From a candidate division NC10 bacterium CSP1-5 (lineage in GTDB: Bacteria > Methylomirabilota > Methylomirabilia > Methylomirabilales > CSP1-5): a DNA stretch of 64,000 nucleotides. Below are positions 16,850-26,044 of this stretch, one piece after another; the stretch's first letter is position 1, and each line of letters opens with the position of its first letter. The translations under genes and the position numbers were made by a program. Under the pieces are notes generated by a model. The model saw nothing but the letters and a program-made list of their open reading frames with translations, was not told where the DNA came from and ran no database searches. The stretch is taken from NCBI GenBank assembly GCA_001443495.1, contig LDXR01000012.1, forward strand, positions 37,117 through 101,116, given 5' to 3'.

Positions 16850-19800
16850 TCACGGGACGACTTGCCGATGTTCAGGTGCCCGGGCTTCAGGAGGGGCTGC
16901 CGGATCTGATCGGAGACGGTGGCGCGCTCAGCCTGTGCGGCCTCTGGGGGGGTGCCCGCGCGCTGGTGGTGGCGGAGGTGGCTCGGGCACTGCGGCGTCC
17001 ACTGGTGGTGGTGAGCACGACGCTCAGGGAGGCCGAGGAGCTCACGGCGGATCTTCGCTTCTTCCTCGATCGAGACCGCGTGCACCTCTTTCCGGAGCCC
17101 GAGGTCCCCCCATTTCAACCGGTCTCGCCCCCCCTCGAAGTCCGCGCAGAGCGGATGCAGCGTCTCCGCGAACTGCGGGACGAGGCGCTGAAGGCGCTCG
17201 TCCTACCTCTCCATGCCCTCTTTCGTCGCCTCCTTCCCCCCGACGCGCTCGATGGAGCCACCCTGCACCTCTATCCCCACCGAATCGTCCCTCCCGAGCA
17301 GGTGGTCGAGGTGCTCGAGATCGGCGGCTATCGGTCGGTCCCCCAAGTTGAGGAGGCGGGCGAGTACAGCCGCCGGGGAGGGATCCTGGATATCGGCCTT
17401 CCCCATCTCTCGCATCCGGTCCGCATTGAGTTCTTTGGGGATGAGATCGAGTCGATCCGGACCTTTGCTGTCGCGACACAACGCTCGCTGTCTGGGCCTG
17501 AGCGCGTCGGGGGGTCGGACCCCCGACGACCTGACGGGGTGACCGTCCTTCCCCTTTCGGAGATTCTCTTGAGCCAGGAGGCTCGAGGGCTCGCGCGAGA
17601 GCGAACGATGGAGAAGGACACTCCGCTCCTGCGGGAGGCGGTCGAGGCGGGGCGGCTCGGGCCGGGGCTCGAGCGGTATCTCCCCTACTTCTATCGACGG
17701 ACCGTGCCCCTGTGGGAGTATTTTGCCCATGGGACGATTCTCGTCTGGGACGATCCGGATCAGCTCACGGCTGCGGGTGGGATGATGGGCGGGTTGCTCA
17801 CAGAGGAGTACGCACGACAACAGTCGGAAGACCTTCCGTCGCTCACGGCGACCCACGTGCAGTGGACCGAGATTCACGCGGCGCTGGGGTCCGGGCCCCG
17901 GATCAATCTGCATCCGTTCGGACCGGCCCCGGGGCACGAGGGTGCACCGCTCGTCTTTGAGACCGCACAGATCCCGTCCTACCAGGGCCGGTTCGGCCCC
18001 CTGGTGCGTGATCTCGACATCTGGCGGCGGGAGGGCCGCGCCATCACCCTCGTGGCCAAGGGATGGGCCCAGGCCGAGCGACTCTCAGAGGTCCTCCGCC
18101 AGCACGACCTCGGGGCGAGCCTCAGCGAGGGGCCGCCCGTCGCCGGAGGGATCCAGATCCGGGAAGGTGGACTCAGCGCCGGCTTTCACTTTGCACCGCT
18201 CAGACAGACATATCTCACGGAGGCCGAGATCTTCGGCCCGCGCCGGGCGGTGGCGGTCCGCCGGACGAAGATCCGCGAGGCCCGACCCTTCGCGGGATTC
18301 GAAGATGTGAAGCTGGGTGAGGTGGTGGTGCACATGGATCACGGCATTGGCCGGTTTCATGGCCTGCGGCGGCTGACCACGGGCGAGATGGAGGGGGATT
18401 ACCTTCTCTTGGAATATGCGGGCGGCGATAAGCTGTACGTGCCGGTGGACAAGCTACGCCTCGTTCAGCGCTACGTCGGCGCCGACGGCGCCGCAGGCGG
18501 CCCCCCCCTCGATCGTTTGGGATCGACGTCGTGGGCGCGGGCGAAGGAGCGGGTGCGGGCCTCCGTTCGCGAGATGGCGGGAGAGCTGCTCCGGCTCTAC
18601 GCCGCCCGGCAGGTAGCCGCAGGTTATGCCTTTGCTGCCGATACCCCTTGGCAGCGGGAGTTCGAAGCGGCCTTTCCCTTCGACGAGACACCGGATCAAG
18701 TCACGGCCATCCAGGCCATCAAAGCCGATATGGAGCGGCCACAGCCCATGGACCGCCTCATTTGCGGCGATGTCGGCTACGGAAAGACCGAGGTGGCCAT
18801 GCGGGCCGCGTTCAAGGCGGTGATGGACGGCACGCAGGTCGCCGTTCTCGTTCCCACGACCGTGTTAGCGCTGCAGCACTTCCAGTCGTTCTCGGATCGC
18901 TTTGCTCCCTTTCCGATCGTGGTGGAGATGCTCTCCCGGTTCCGCACGCGGGGAGAACAGCAGAAGGTCCTGCGCGGGCTGCGGGACGGGACCGTCGATG
19001 TGGTCATCGGCACCCACCGGCTCTTGCAGACGGACGTCCGGTTCCGCGAGCTGGGGCTCCTCGTCGTGGACGAAGAGCAGCGCTTTGGGGTGGGCGCCAA
19101 GGAGCGGCTGAAACAGTTCCGCACCGAAGTCGACGTGCTCACCCTCACCGCCACCCCGATTCCCCGGACCCTCCACATGGCGATGCTGGGGGTCCGGGAT
19201 ATCTCGACCATTGAGACCCCGCCCGAGGATCGGCTGAGCATTCGCACCACCGTCACCCGCTTCGACGCCGAGGTGATCCGCCGGGCCGTCGAGGAAGAGA
19301 TCGGCCGAGGCGGGCAGGTCTTCTTCGTCCACAACCGGGTGGAGAGCATTCATACGGTGGCGCGATTCCTGAAGCGCCTCCTCCCCCACGTGAAGATCGC
19401 CGTGGCCCATGGTCAGATGACCGAGGAGGCGCTGGAGCGGGTCATGTGCGACTTTTACGCCAGGCGGTACCAACTCCTCTGCTCGACGGCCATCATCGAG
19501 TCGGGCCTCGACATCCCGACGGCCAATACCATCATCATCAATCGGGCGGATCGCTTTGGCCTGGCCCAGCTCTATCAACTCCGGGGCCGGGTCGGTCGGG
19601 ACCGGTTCCGCGCGCATGCCTACCTCCTCATCCCGCGAGAGGAAGCCCTGAATGAAAGCGCCCGGAAGCGGCTGCAGGTCATCGCCGAGTTGACGGAACT
19701 CGGATCCGGCTTCAAGATTGCCGCGAGGGACCTGGAGATCCGGGGGACCGGCAATCTCCTCGGGCCCGAGCAGCACGGGCACATCAATGCGGTGGGGTTT

Positions 19801-20331
19801 GACCTCTACTGTCAGCTGATCCAGGAGACGGTCCGGGAACTCAAGGGGGCGGAGCAGGAAGAACTCGTGGATCCGGTCCTGCGGCTTCCCATCGCGGCAT
19901 CCATTCCCGAAACGTACGTGTCGGATGCCGCGGTCCGGCTGTCCCTGTACCGGCGCCTCTCGGTCGTCACCGCGTCCGCCGAGCGCGAGGAGTTCGCGGG
20001 GGAGCTCCAGGACCGGTTTGGCCCGCTCCCACCCCCGGTGGAGCATCTGTTGGCCGTCGTCAGACTGAAGGCGGCGGCCCGGTCTCTGCGCATCAGGGAG
20101 ATCGATGCCCGCCGCGAGGTCGTGCGGATCGCCTTCAGTGGAGCGGCTGTCGTCCCCCCGGAGCGGGTCGTCGTCCTGCTCCGGGCGATGGGGGGCGCGC
20201 TCCGGTATGTGCCGGAGGATGCCTTGGAGCTTTCCTGTGAGGGGGCCCCGGCGCTCGACCGCCTTGTTAAAATCCAGGCCCTGCTGGACCAGTTGGGGGA
20301 GCCATGCGGACGGACTGCGGGAGGGTCGTGA
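16846..20331 (+). CDS. mfd: Transcription-repair coupling factor Mfd
   Basis: A 1161-residue protein of normal Mfd length. It has an N-terminal UvrB-homology region, a CarD-like RNA-polymerase-interaction domain (~residues 485-585; KLGEVVVHMDHGIGRFHG), a RecG-like translocase with Walker A GDVGYGKTEVA (~643) and DEEQ box VVDEEQRFG (~740), the TRG-type region and a C-terminal domain. Mfd releases RNA polymerase stalled at lesions and recruits UvrA. The start overlaps rfaE2 and the stop overlaps the surA-like gene, so all three are coupled. Confidence 0.97.
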   Translation: MITGRLADVQVPGLQEGLPDLIGDGGALSLCGLWGGARALVVAEVARALRRPLVVVSTTLREAEELTADLRFFLDRDRVHLFPEPEVPPFQPVSPPLEVRAERMQRLRELRDEALKALVLPLHALFRRLLPPDALDGATLHLYPHRIVPPEQVVEVLEIGGYRSVPQVEEAGEYSRRGGILDIGLPHLSHPVRIEFFGDEIESIRTFAVATQRSLSGPERVGGSDPRRPDGVTVLPLSEILLSQEARGLARERTMEKDTPLLREAVEAGRLGPGLERYLPYFYRRTVPLWEYFAHGTILVWDDPDQLTAAGGMMGGLLTEEYARQQSEDLPSLTATHVQWTEIHAALGSGPRINLHPFGPAPGHEGAPLVFETAQIPSYQGRFGPLVRDLDIWRREGRAITLVAKGWAQAERLSEVLRQHDLGASLSEGPPVAGGIQIREGGLSAGFHFAPLRQTYLTEAEIFGPRRAVAVRRTKIREARPFAGFEDVKLGEVVVHMDHGIGRFHGLRRLTTGEMEGDYLLLEYAGGDKLYVPVDKLRLVQRYVGADGAAGGPPLDRLGSTSWARAKERVRASVREMAGELLRLYAARQVAAGYAFAADTPWQREFEAAFPFDETPDQVTAIQAIKADMERPQPMDRLICGDVGYGKTEVAMRAAFKAVMDGTQVAVLVPTTVLALQHFQSFSDRFAPFPIVVEMLSRFRTRGEQQKVLRGLRDGTVDVVIGTHRLLQTDVRFRELGLLVVDEEQRFGVGAKERLKQFRTEVDVLTLTATPIPRTLHMAMLGVRDISTIETPPEDRLSIRTTVTRFDAEVIRRAVEEEIGRGGQVFFVHNRVESIHTVARFLKRLLPHVKIAVAHGQMTEEALERVMCDFYARRYQLLCSTAIIESGLDIPTANTIIINRADRFGLAQLYQLRGRVGRDRFRAHAYLLIPREEALNESARKRLQVIAELTELGSGFKIAARDLEIRGTGNLLGPEQHGHINAVGFDLYCQLIQETVRELKGAEQEELVDPVLRLPIAASIPETYVSDAAVRLSLYRRLSVVTASAEREEFAGELQDRFGPLPPPVEHLLAVVRLKAAARSLRIREIDARREVVRIAFSGAAVVPPERVVVLLRAMGGALRYVPEDALELSCEGAPALDRLVKIQALLDQLGEPCGRTAGGS

Positions 20332-21308
20332 TGCGTCGATACCGAATGATACTGCTCCCTGCACTCCTCCTCGGGGGACAGGTGGCCGCGGCGGGGCAGA
20401 CGGTCCTCGTCGATAGGGTGGTGGCCTTGGTGAACGACGAGGTGATTACCCTGAGCGAGATTCAGAAGGAGGGGAAGCCTTTCATTCAGCGGATCCGCGA
20501 GGAGCTGGGCGAGGACACCCGCGCGAGACAGATGCAGATTACTCAGCGACAGATCCTCGATGCCCTGATCCTTCGCCGGTTACAGCTCCAAGAGGCGAAG
20601 AAGGAAAAGGTCGTCGTGGAGCAGTCCGAGGTGACGGCGGCCGTAGAACAGATCAAGAAGGAGAATGGACTCACCACCAGTGCCCAGTTCACCGAGGCCC
20701 TCGCGCGGGAGAATCTCACCCCGGAGGAGTTCAGAACCAGGGTGTGGGAACAGCTCGCGGTGGATCGCCTGATCACCCGGAAGGTGCGCACCAGCGTCGT
20801 CGTGTCCGACGAGGAGGTGGCGCGGTATTCCCAGACGCGGGCCGGGGGGTCTCAGCAGCCCCCGTCTGTGCGGATCCGGCATATCCTCATCGGGATCCCC
20901 GAGGAGCCTTCCTCCGAGGACGTGGCGCGCGCCCGGACACGGGCCGCGGAGGCGTCGGAACGGATCAGGGGTGGGGAGGACTTTGGGAGAGTCGCCGCGG
21001 AGTACTCCGACGGCGCGGCGGCCTCAGAAGGTGGTCACGTGGGGATCATCCGACAGGGAGACATGGATTCCGCTCTGGAGACGGTCGCCTTCTCGCTCAA
21101 GCCAGGGGGCGTCAGCGACATTATCCAGACCGCGGGTGGCTTCCATATCATCAAGGTCGAGGAGCGGATGGCCGGCGATACCCCGAGCGCCGAAGCCCGT
21201 GAGCAGATCCGCCAGCGCGTGTTCCTCGAAAAGCTCAGGCAACGCCTGGATGCATATCTGGCTGAGCTCAAACAGAAGGCCTATATCCAGGTCCGCTTCG
21301 ACCAGTAG
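20331..21308 (+). CDS. SurA-like periplasmic peptidyl-prolyl isomerase
   Basis: A 325-residue exported chaperone with a signal peptide (residues 1-20), an N-terminal SurA-like helical domain (VVALVNDEVITLSEI at the start) and one parvulin PPIase domain (~residues 150-245; IRHILIGIPEE to GGFHIIKVEER). E. coli SurA has two parvulin domains, this one has one. It probably helps outer-membrane proteins fold. ATG 20331 overlaps the mfd stop by one base, which is preferred over the ATG at 20304 inside mfd. Confidence 0.85.
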   Translation: MRRYRMILLPALLLGGQVAAAGQTVLVDRVVALVNDEVITLSEIQKEGKPFIQRIREELGEDTRARQMQITQRQILDALILRRLQLQEAKKEKVVVEQSEVTAAVEQIKKENGLTTSAQFTEALARENLTPEEFRTRVWEQLAVDRLITRKVRTSVVVSDEEVARYSQTRAGGSQQPPSVRIRHILIGIPEEPSSEDVARARTRAAEASERIRGGEDFGRVAAEYSDGAAASEGGHVGIIRQGDMDSALETVAFSLKPGGVSDIIQTAGGFHIIKVEERMAGDTPSAEAREQIRQRVFLEKLRQRLDAYLAELKQKAYIQVRFDQ

Positions 21309-21404
21309 TTCAGTTCAGGGTTGATAGTTCATGGTTCATGGTGGGGAGAGGGTCTTTCAGGCCTTGATCCGTCGACTCTGAACTATGAACTCTGAACCAT
21401 GAAC
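21309..21404. repeat. Inverted GTTCATGGTTCA / TGAACCATGAAC word array
   Basis: Between the convergent surA-like and tsaD genes. The left part repeats GTTCAG, GTTCATGGTTCATGG words (21309-21340) and the right part carries their complements TGAACTATGAAC, TGAACCATGAAC (21379-21404), allowing a long imperfect stem. The same words occur at 589-622 and 40018-40135. Its place between converging genes would suit a bidirectional terminator, but the repetition points to a repeat family. Confidence 0.65.
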
Positions 21405-21407
21405 TTC

Positions 21408-22412
21408 TTAGCAGAGGGGGAGGTCGGCAGCGGCATTGAGGTCAAGCGGTGCCACCTCGCCTCGGCCGAGGCGGTAGGACCCGGCGGCGGCGATCATGGC
21501 GGCGTTGTCGGTGCAGAGCTCGGGCCGGGGCCAGTACACTTCCAGGTTTTCGCGGTTCGCCCTTCTCGCCAGGTGTTGTCTGAGCGTTTGGTTGCATGCC
21601 ACCCCGCCCGTCAAGAGGATCCGCGATGCCCCGACACGTTGCGCGGCCTTGATGGCGTTGCGCGTGAGGACGTCCACGACCGCCTGCTGGAAGCTGGCCG
21701 CGATGTCCGCCACGAGCTGGGGGCTCAGGGAAGAGGAGTCAAGATAGTGAATCACCGCGGTCTTGAGGCCGCTGAAGCTGAAGTCTAGCGATCCATGGCG
21801 GAGGATCGGCCGCGGAAGGGGGACCGCTCTCGGATCTCCACGCAGCGCCGCCTGCTCGATGTGGGGGCCCCCGGGGTAGGGGAGACCGAGAATCTTCGCG
21901 ACCTTGTCAAAGGCCTCTCCGGCCGCGTCATCTCGTGTACAGCCCAACAGGTGGTAGGTCCCGGGGCTTTCGGTGTGGTAGAGGTGCGTGTGGCCCCCCG
22001 ACGCCACCAGGGCCACATAGGGGGGCTCGAGGTGCGGGTGGTCGAGGAGACCCGCGTACAGATGTCCCTCAATGTGATTGACCGCCACCAGCGGCTTTCC
22101 GAGGGTGTAGGCCAACGCCTTGGCCGCGGAGACCCCCACGAGGAGAGACCCGACCAGGCCGGGGCCGACCGTGACGGCGAGCCCGGTAAGGTCACCGAAC
22201 TCTATGCCGGCCTCGTGGACCGCCAGTCGGATGACCGGGCCGATCGTCTCCAGATGGCGACGGGAGGCCAGCTCTGGCACGATCCCACCGTAGGGGGCAT
22301 GCACCTTTGCCTGGGATGCCACGATGCTGGACCGGATCTTGTGCCCGCCTTCCAGCACCGCCGCCGCGGTCTCATCACACGATGTCTCGATGCCCAGAAC
22401 CAGCTCACCCAT
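21408..22412 (-). CDS. tsaD: tRNA threonylcarbamoyladenosine transferase TsaD
   Basis: A 334-residue ASKHA-fold enzyme transferring threonylcarbamoyl to A37 of tRNAs reading ANN codons. The start LVLGIETSCDETAAAV, the metal-binding NHIEGHLYAG motif, SGGHTHLY and GLPYPGGPHIEQ are all present, and the length is normal. The C-terminus includes LTGGVACNQTLRQHL. The codon ATG 22412 has no clear ribosome-binding site; upstream it is preceded by a GCTAG-type repeat array, so the leader is made of repeat sequence. Confidence 0.97.
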   Translation of the reverse strand: MGELVLGIETSCDETAAAVLEGGHKIRSSIVASQAKVHAPYGGIVPELASRRHLETIGPVIRLAVHEAGIEFGDLTGLAVTVGPGLVGSLLVGVSAAKALAYTLGKPLVAVNHIEGHLYAGLLDHPHLEPPYVALVASGGHTHLYHTESPGTYHLLGCTRDDAAGEAFDKVAKILGLPYPGGPHIEQAALRGDPRAVPLPRPILRHGSLDFSFSGLKTAVIHYLDSSSLSPQLVADIAASFQQAVVDVLTRNAIKAAQRVGASRILLTGGVACNQTLRQHLARRANRENLEVYWPRPELCTDNAAMIAAAGSYRLGRGEVAPLDLNAAADLPLC

Positions 22413-22419
22413 AGACGAC

Positions 22420-22530
22420 GCTAGGAGGCTGGAATGCTAGGATGCTAGTAGGCTAGGACGCGCTGAGCAGGGTGCTACCATCCTGGTTTCTGGGCATACT
22501 AGCCTCATAGCGTTCCAGCATTCTAGCAGG
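22420..22530. repeat. Inverted word-repeat array, GCTAG type, upstream of tsaD
   Basis: Words GAGGCTGGAATGCTAGGATGCTAG on one side (22424-22447, quoted here only as a general pattern) and CATACTAGCC, CATAGCGTTCCAGCATTCTAGC on the other (22495-22528) give an inverted arrangement like that at 11466-11596. It fills the space between the C-terminal-protease gene and the tsaD start on the minus strand. Confidence 0.65.
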
Positions 22531-22532
22531 GG

Positions 22533-23831
22533 TTAGCCGGACGCCATCTTTCCTCCCGGGACCCGTTCGTAGATCAGGATCGCCTTGAGGACCTCCACGG
22601 CGCGGCCGAGTTGCGGGTCGTTCTTGGGGTCGGGGGCGCTCCGGCCTAACGGCCGGGACGGATCCCCTTCCTGTTCGCCGATGGTCTCCTGCCGCCGGTC
22701 CTTTGTTGGGCCCTCGGTCTTGGTGGGCGTCGGTGGTTTGGGAGGCTCGACGACGATGTCCGGAGTGAGGCCGGCGCCATCGATGGCACGCTTATTGGGG
22801 GTGAAGTATTTGGCGGTGGTGAGCCTGAGCCCGGAGCCATCGTTCAGCGGAATCACGGTCTGCACCGTCCCCTTGCCAAAGGTCTGGGTCCCCACCACGA
22901 CCGCCCGCTGGTGGTCCTGGAGCGCTCCCGCGACGATCTCGGAGGCGCTGGCGGAGCCTTTGTTCACCAGCACCACCATGGGGAAGTCCTGGGGATTGTC
23001 ATGTTGGTCCACAAAACTCAGATTCTGACTCTTCGCCCGCCCCTCCGTATAGACGATGGGCTTGCCCTTCTCCAGGAAGAGATCCGTGATCTGCACCGCC
23101 TGCGTCAGGAGCCCTCCGGGGTTGTTCCTCAGATCGAGGATGAGGCCGCGCATCCCCTTCTCCTTGAGGGCCTTAAGCTCGTCCTGCAGATCCCGGCCGG
23201 TCCGTTCCTGGAAGGAGATCAGTCGGACGTACCCGATCCCCTCCCCGAGGACCGACGTGCGCACGCTGTGCACTTCGATGATGTCGCGGGTGACGGCGAC
23301 GTCAAAGGGGTCCTGCCCCTCGCGGAGGATCGTGATGGTCACCGGGGTTCCCTTGGGTCCCCGGAGCTTGCGCACCGCATCGACGAGCGTCATGTCCTTG
23401 GTCGGGGCGGCGTCGATGCGGATGATGCGATCGCCGGCGACGATCCCGGCCCGGTCCGCCGGGGTCCCCTCGATGGGGGCGACCACGGTGAGATACCGCT
23501 CTCGGACCGTAATCTCAATCCCGAGCCCGCCGAAGCTCCCCTGGGTCTCGATCTGCATCTCCCTGTAGAGCTCGGGCGGCATGAAAGAGCTGTGGGGGTC
23601 TAACGACTCCAGCATGCCCCGAATCGCCCCGAAGATCAGCTCCCTGGAGTTGGTCGATTCGACGTAGTTTTGCCGCACCAGCGTGAGGACCTCGGAGAAG
23701 ACCTTGAGCGTGTCGTAGGTGTCATCCGTCGCCACGACCCGGTGGTGAACACCGCTGGTGACGATCACCACCGTCAACAATGCCAGTACCAGCACAACCC
23801 TGATCCGCCGTGTCAACTTCCCGGAGACCAT
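22533..23831 (-). CDS. C-terminal processing protease (S41, CtpA type)
   Basis: A 432-residue periplasmic protease: signal/anchor helix at ~10-27, PDZ domain (~96-185; GSFGGLGIEI to DRIIRIDAAP), and S41 catalytic domain with the serine segment KGSASASEIVAGALQD (291-306) and the lysine in GTQTFGKGTVQ (K320). C-terminal proteases mature or degrade envelope proteins; here it sits with the EnvC/FtsEX division-hydrolase genes, as often seen. ATG 23831 is chosen because AGAGGAGGT lies nine bases upstream, inside the longer frame starting at 23855. The last ~60 residues are low-complexity and charged. Confidence 0.92.
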   Translation of the reverse strand: MVSGKLTRRIRVVLVLALLTVVIVTSGVHHRVVATDDTYDTLKVFSEVLTLVRQNYVESTNSRELIFGAIRGMLESLDPHSSFMPPELYREMQIETQGSFGGLGIEITVRERYLTVVAPIEGTPADRAGIVAGDRIIRIDAAPTKDMTLVDAVRKLRGPKGTPVTITILREGQDPFDVAVTRDIIEVHSVRTSVLGEGIGYVRLISFQERTGRDLQDELKALKEKGMRGLILDLRNNPGGLLTQAVQITDLFLEKGKPIVYTEGRAKSQNLSFVDQHDNPQDFPMVVLVNKGSASASEIVAGALQDHQRAVVVGTQTFGKGTVQTVIPLNDGSGLRLTTAKYFTPNKRAIDGAGLTPDIVVEPPKPPTPTKTEGPTKDRRQETIGEQEGDPSRPLGRSAPDPKNDPQLGRAVEVLKAILIYERVPGGKMASG

Positions 23832-23949
23832 CGTTGGGACCTCCTCTGCGCCCATGTCGCTCTGTACCTGGGTTTAGCCCTCGGAAAGACAAAGATCGGA
23901 AAGACACAGAGCAGTATACCACAGGAGTATGGCCCCTCAGGGGAAAATT

Positions 23950-25128
23950 TCAGTGGCGGGGGGAGAGCCAGGCGAGGGGGTCCTGCGGCTCGCCCCGGTA
24001 GCGGACCTCAAAATAGAGCTGGGGACCCTCGAGGGAGCCAGTCTCTCCAACCCGTCCGATCAGCTGGCCAACCCGCACCGCATCCCCCACCTCGACCAGC
24101 AGGTCCGACGCGTGGGCATAGAGGGAGTAGAACTCCTCTCCGTGATCCACGATGATCAGCTTGCCGTAGCCCCGGAACCAGTCGGCGTAGAGGACCGTGC
24201 CGTCATGAACCGCCTGGATCTGCTGGCCCATGGGGGCACGAATGCCAACCCCCTTGTTGAAGGTCGCCGTGTTGAACTTGGCGTTCTGGTTCCGGCCAAA
24301 GCGGGAGGCCACGTCTCCGGTGGTGGGCCAGGGGAGCTTGCCCTTGACGGCGGCAAAGGCGCCACTCGGCAGGGCGGGCGACGGCTTCGGGGCCGCCTTC
24401 GCCCGCTTGCTCAGTTGGTTGATCAGTTCCTGCAGGCGGGTCGAAACGGTCTCGAGCTCCCGGACGGAGGTGAGGTAGCCCTCCTTCTCCTCGCGGAGTC
24501 TGGCCAGCAGGATCCGCTGCCGCCACTTCTCATCAGCGATCGCCGCCTCGGTCGCCCGGATGCGGTTCCGACTCTTTTCCAGGGCAGCCCGGCGGGACTC
24601 GAGGGTCGTCTGCTTCTTGCCGAGGTCCGTGACCGTCACGGCGTAGCGGTCGCTCAGGGTCCGATCCTGGGCCGTGATGATCTTGAGATACTTCATCCGG
24701 CGCACCATGTCGGTGACGCTCTCGGCAGAGAAGAGGAGGCGGAAGATACCGTACTGCCCCTGCTTATACAAGGCCCGCAGCCGGCCGGCCCACCGCTCCG
24801 TAATCTCATCCAGCTGGCGTTCGGTGCGCGTGGTCTCCTGCCTGAGTTCGCGCAGCGCCCGCTCCTCGGCCCGCAGGTTCGTTTCCAGCGTGGTCAGCTC
24901 CTGCGTCTTCTTGTCCAGTTGCTCTTGGATTCTTTTCAGGGTGGCCTCGACAGCCGCCTCCTTGGCGGCGGTCTCATGGGCCTTCTTCCGCTCCTCCGCG
25001 ATCTCCTTCTTCAGCCTCTCCAGGCTCTGTTTCTTCTCGCGTAACGTTCCGTGCTCATTGGCCTGGAGGCCCCCGGTGAGGAGCAGGATCGCGAGCGCGA
25101 TCGGCACGGCAACGCGGCTGTGTCTCAT
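23950..25128 (-). CDS. envC: EnvC-like degenerate M23 factor with coiled coil
   Basis: A 392-residue exported protein: signal peptide (1-23), long coiled coil (~25-235) and a C-terminal LytM/M23 domain (~265-390). The zinc ligands expected in active M23 enzymes are missing: the first motif reads NKGVGIRAP instead of HxGxD and the last reads QLYFEVR instead of HxHxE. It is therefore an EnvC-type activator of amidases rather than a hydrolase. FtsE and FtsX, which drive EnvC in E. coli, are encoded immediately upstream on the same strand, 10 bases away. Confidence 0.9.
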   Translation of the reverse strand: MRHSRVAVPIALAILLLTGGLQANEHGTLREKKQSLERLKKEIAEERKKAHETAAKEAAVEATLKRIQEQLDKKTQELTTLETNLRAEERALRELRQETTRTERQLDEITERWAGRLRALYKQGQYGIFRLLFSAESVTDMVRRMKYLKIITAQDRTLSDRYAVTVTDLGKKQTTLESRRAALEKSRNRIRATEAAIADEKWRQRILLARLREEKEGYLTSVRELETVSTRLQELINQLSKRAKAAPKPSPALPSGAFAAVKGKLPWPTTGDVASRFGRNQNAKFNTATFNKGVGIRAPMGQQIQAVHDGTVLYADWFRGYGKLIIVDHGEEFYSLYAHASDLLVEVGDAVRVGQLIGRVGETGSLEGPQLYFEVRYRGEPQDPLAWLSPRH

Positions 25129-25138
25129 CTCCCCCTTC

Positions 25139-26041
25139 TTACGCCCTGAGAAATCGCCGAACCGCCACCAGGCTCCCCACGGCCCCCAGGAGTGCCCCGA
25201 CGCCGACTATGCCCATCCGATACTCGACATCGAGGAACCGGCCCAGTTCCGCTCCCGAGAAGATGAGCGGGGCCGACGCCCCTAGTTGCCACAGGGTAGC
25301 CCTGAACAAGACGTAGAGCATCCCCAGGGCGAGCGCGGCCCCCAGCCCGCCTTGGAGTGTCCCATCGAGGATGAGGGGGATCTGGATGTAGCTTCGACTC
25401 GCCCCGACCAGGCGCATGATCTCGATTTCTTGCGCCCGCGCATAGACGGCCAACCGGATGGTGTTGGCCACGATAAAGAGCGAAGCGATGCCCAACACGG
25501 CACCGATCACGATCCCGAGGATCTTCATCACCTGAACAAGGCTGGTCAGCCGGTCCACCCACTCCTGACCGTAGAGGACGTCTTCGACGCCTTCCATCCG
25601 CCTGAGCGAGACGGCGAGTTGGCCCAAGGCGGTGGCCGTCTGGTGCTGTTTCTGAATCCGGAGCTGAAAAGAGGCCGGCAGCGGATTGGTCTTCAGCCCC
25701 TCCAACAGGCTTTCCTGGCCTCGGATCTGTTTCCGAAAGTCGGCCAGGGCCTCCTCCCGTGAGACGTACGTCACCTCCCGAACCGCCAGCTCGCCCTCCA
25801 GGCGTTTTCGGAGAAGCGTCACCTGCTCGGGCGTGATCGCATCGGTGAGAAAGACGATGACCTGGAAGTCCTCCGCCCACTGCGCCACCACGGTGCCCAA
25901 GTTCAGGGTGAGCAGGAGGAAGGTTCCGGTCACCAGGAAGGCCACGGTGATCGCTCCGATGGAGGCGACCACGCCCCAGCCTCCCCGCCGAAAGTTCAGG
26001 AGGGTCTCATCCAGGAGATGCCGCAACCGCTCCCAGACCAT
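25139..26041 (-). CDS. ftsX: Cell-division protein FtsX
   Basis: A 300-residue inner-membrane protein with the FtsX topology: one N-terminal helix (~25-45), a periplasmic loop (~46-170) and three further helices (~180-300). The C-terminal region LVGASRSYIQIPLILDGTLQGGLG is diagnostic for FtsX. It forms the FtsEX complex that transmits ATP hydrolysis to EnvC-like activators at the septum. The start lies three bases after the ftsE stop. Confidence 0.95.
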   Translation of the reverse strand: MVWERLRHLLDETLLNFRRGGWGVVASIGAITVAFLVTGTFLLLTLNLGTVVAQWAEDFQVIVFLTDAITPEQVTLLRKRLEGELAVREVTYVSREEALADFRKQIRGQESLLEGLKTNPLPASFQLRIQKQHQTATALGQLAVSLRRMEGVEDVLYGQEWVDRLTSLVQVMKILGIVIGAVLGIASLFIVANTIRLAVYARAQEIEIMRLVGASRSYIQIPLILDGTLQGGLGAALALGMLYVLFRATLWQLGASAPLIFSGAELGRFLDVEYRMGIVGVGALLGAVGSLVAVRRFLRA

Positions 26042-26044
26042 CGG

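Noticed and set aside
23950..25128. Active M23 endopeptidase
   Set aside because: The zinc ligands are missing (NKGVGI, QLYFEV), so it was called an EnvC-type activator.
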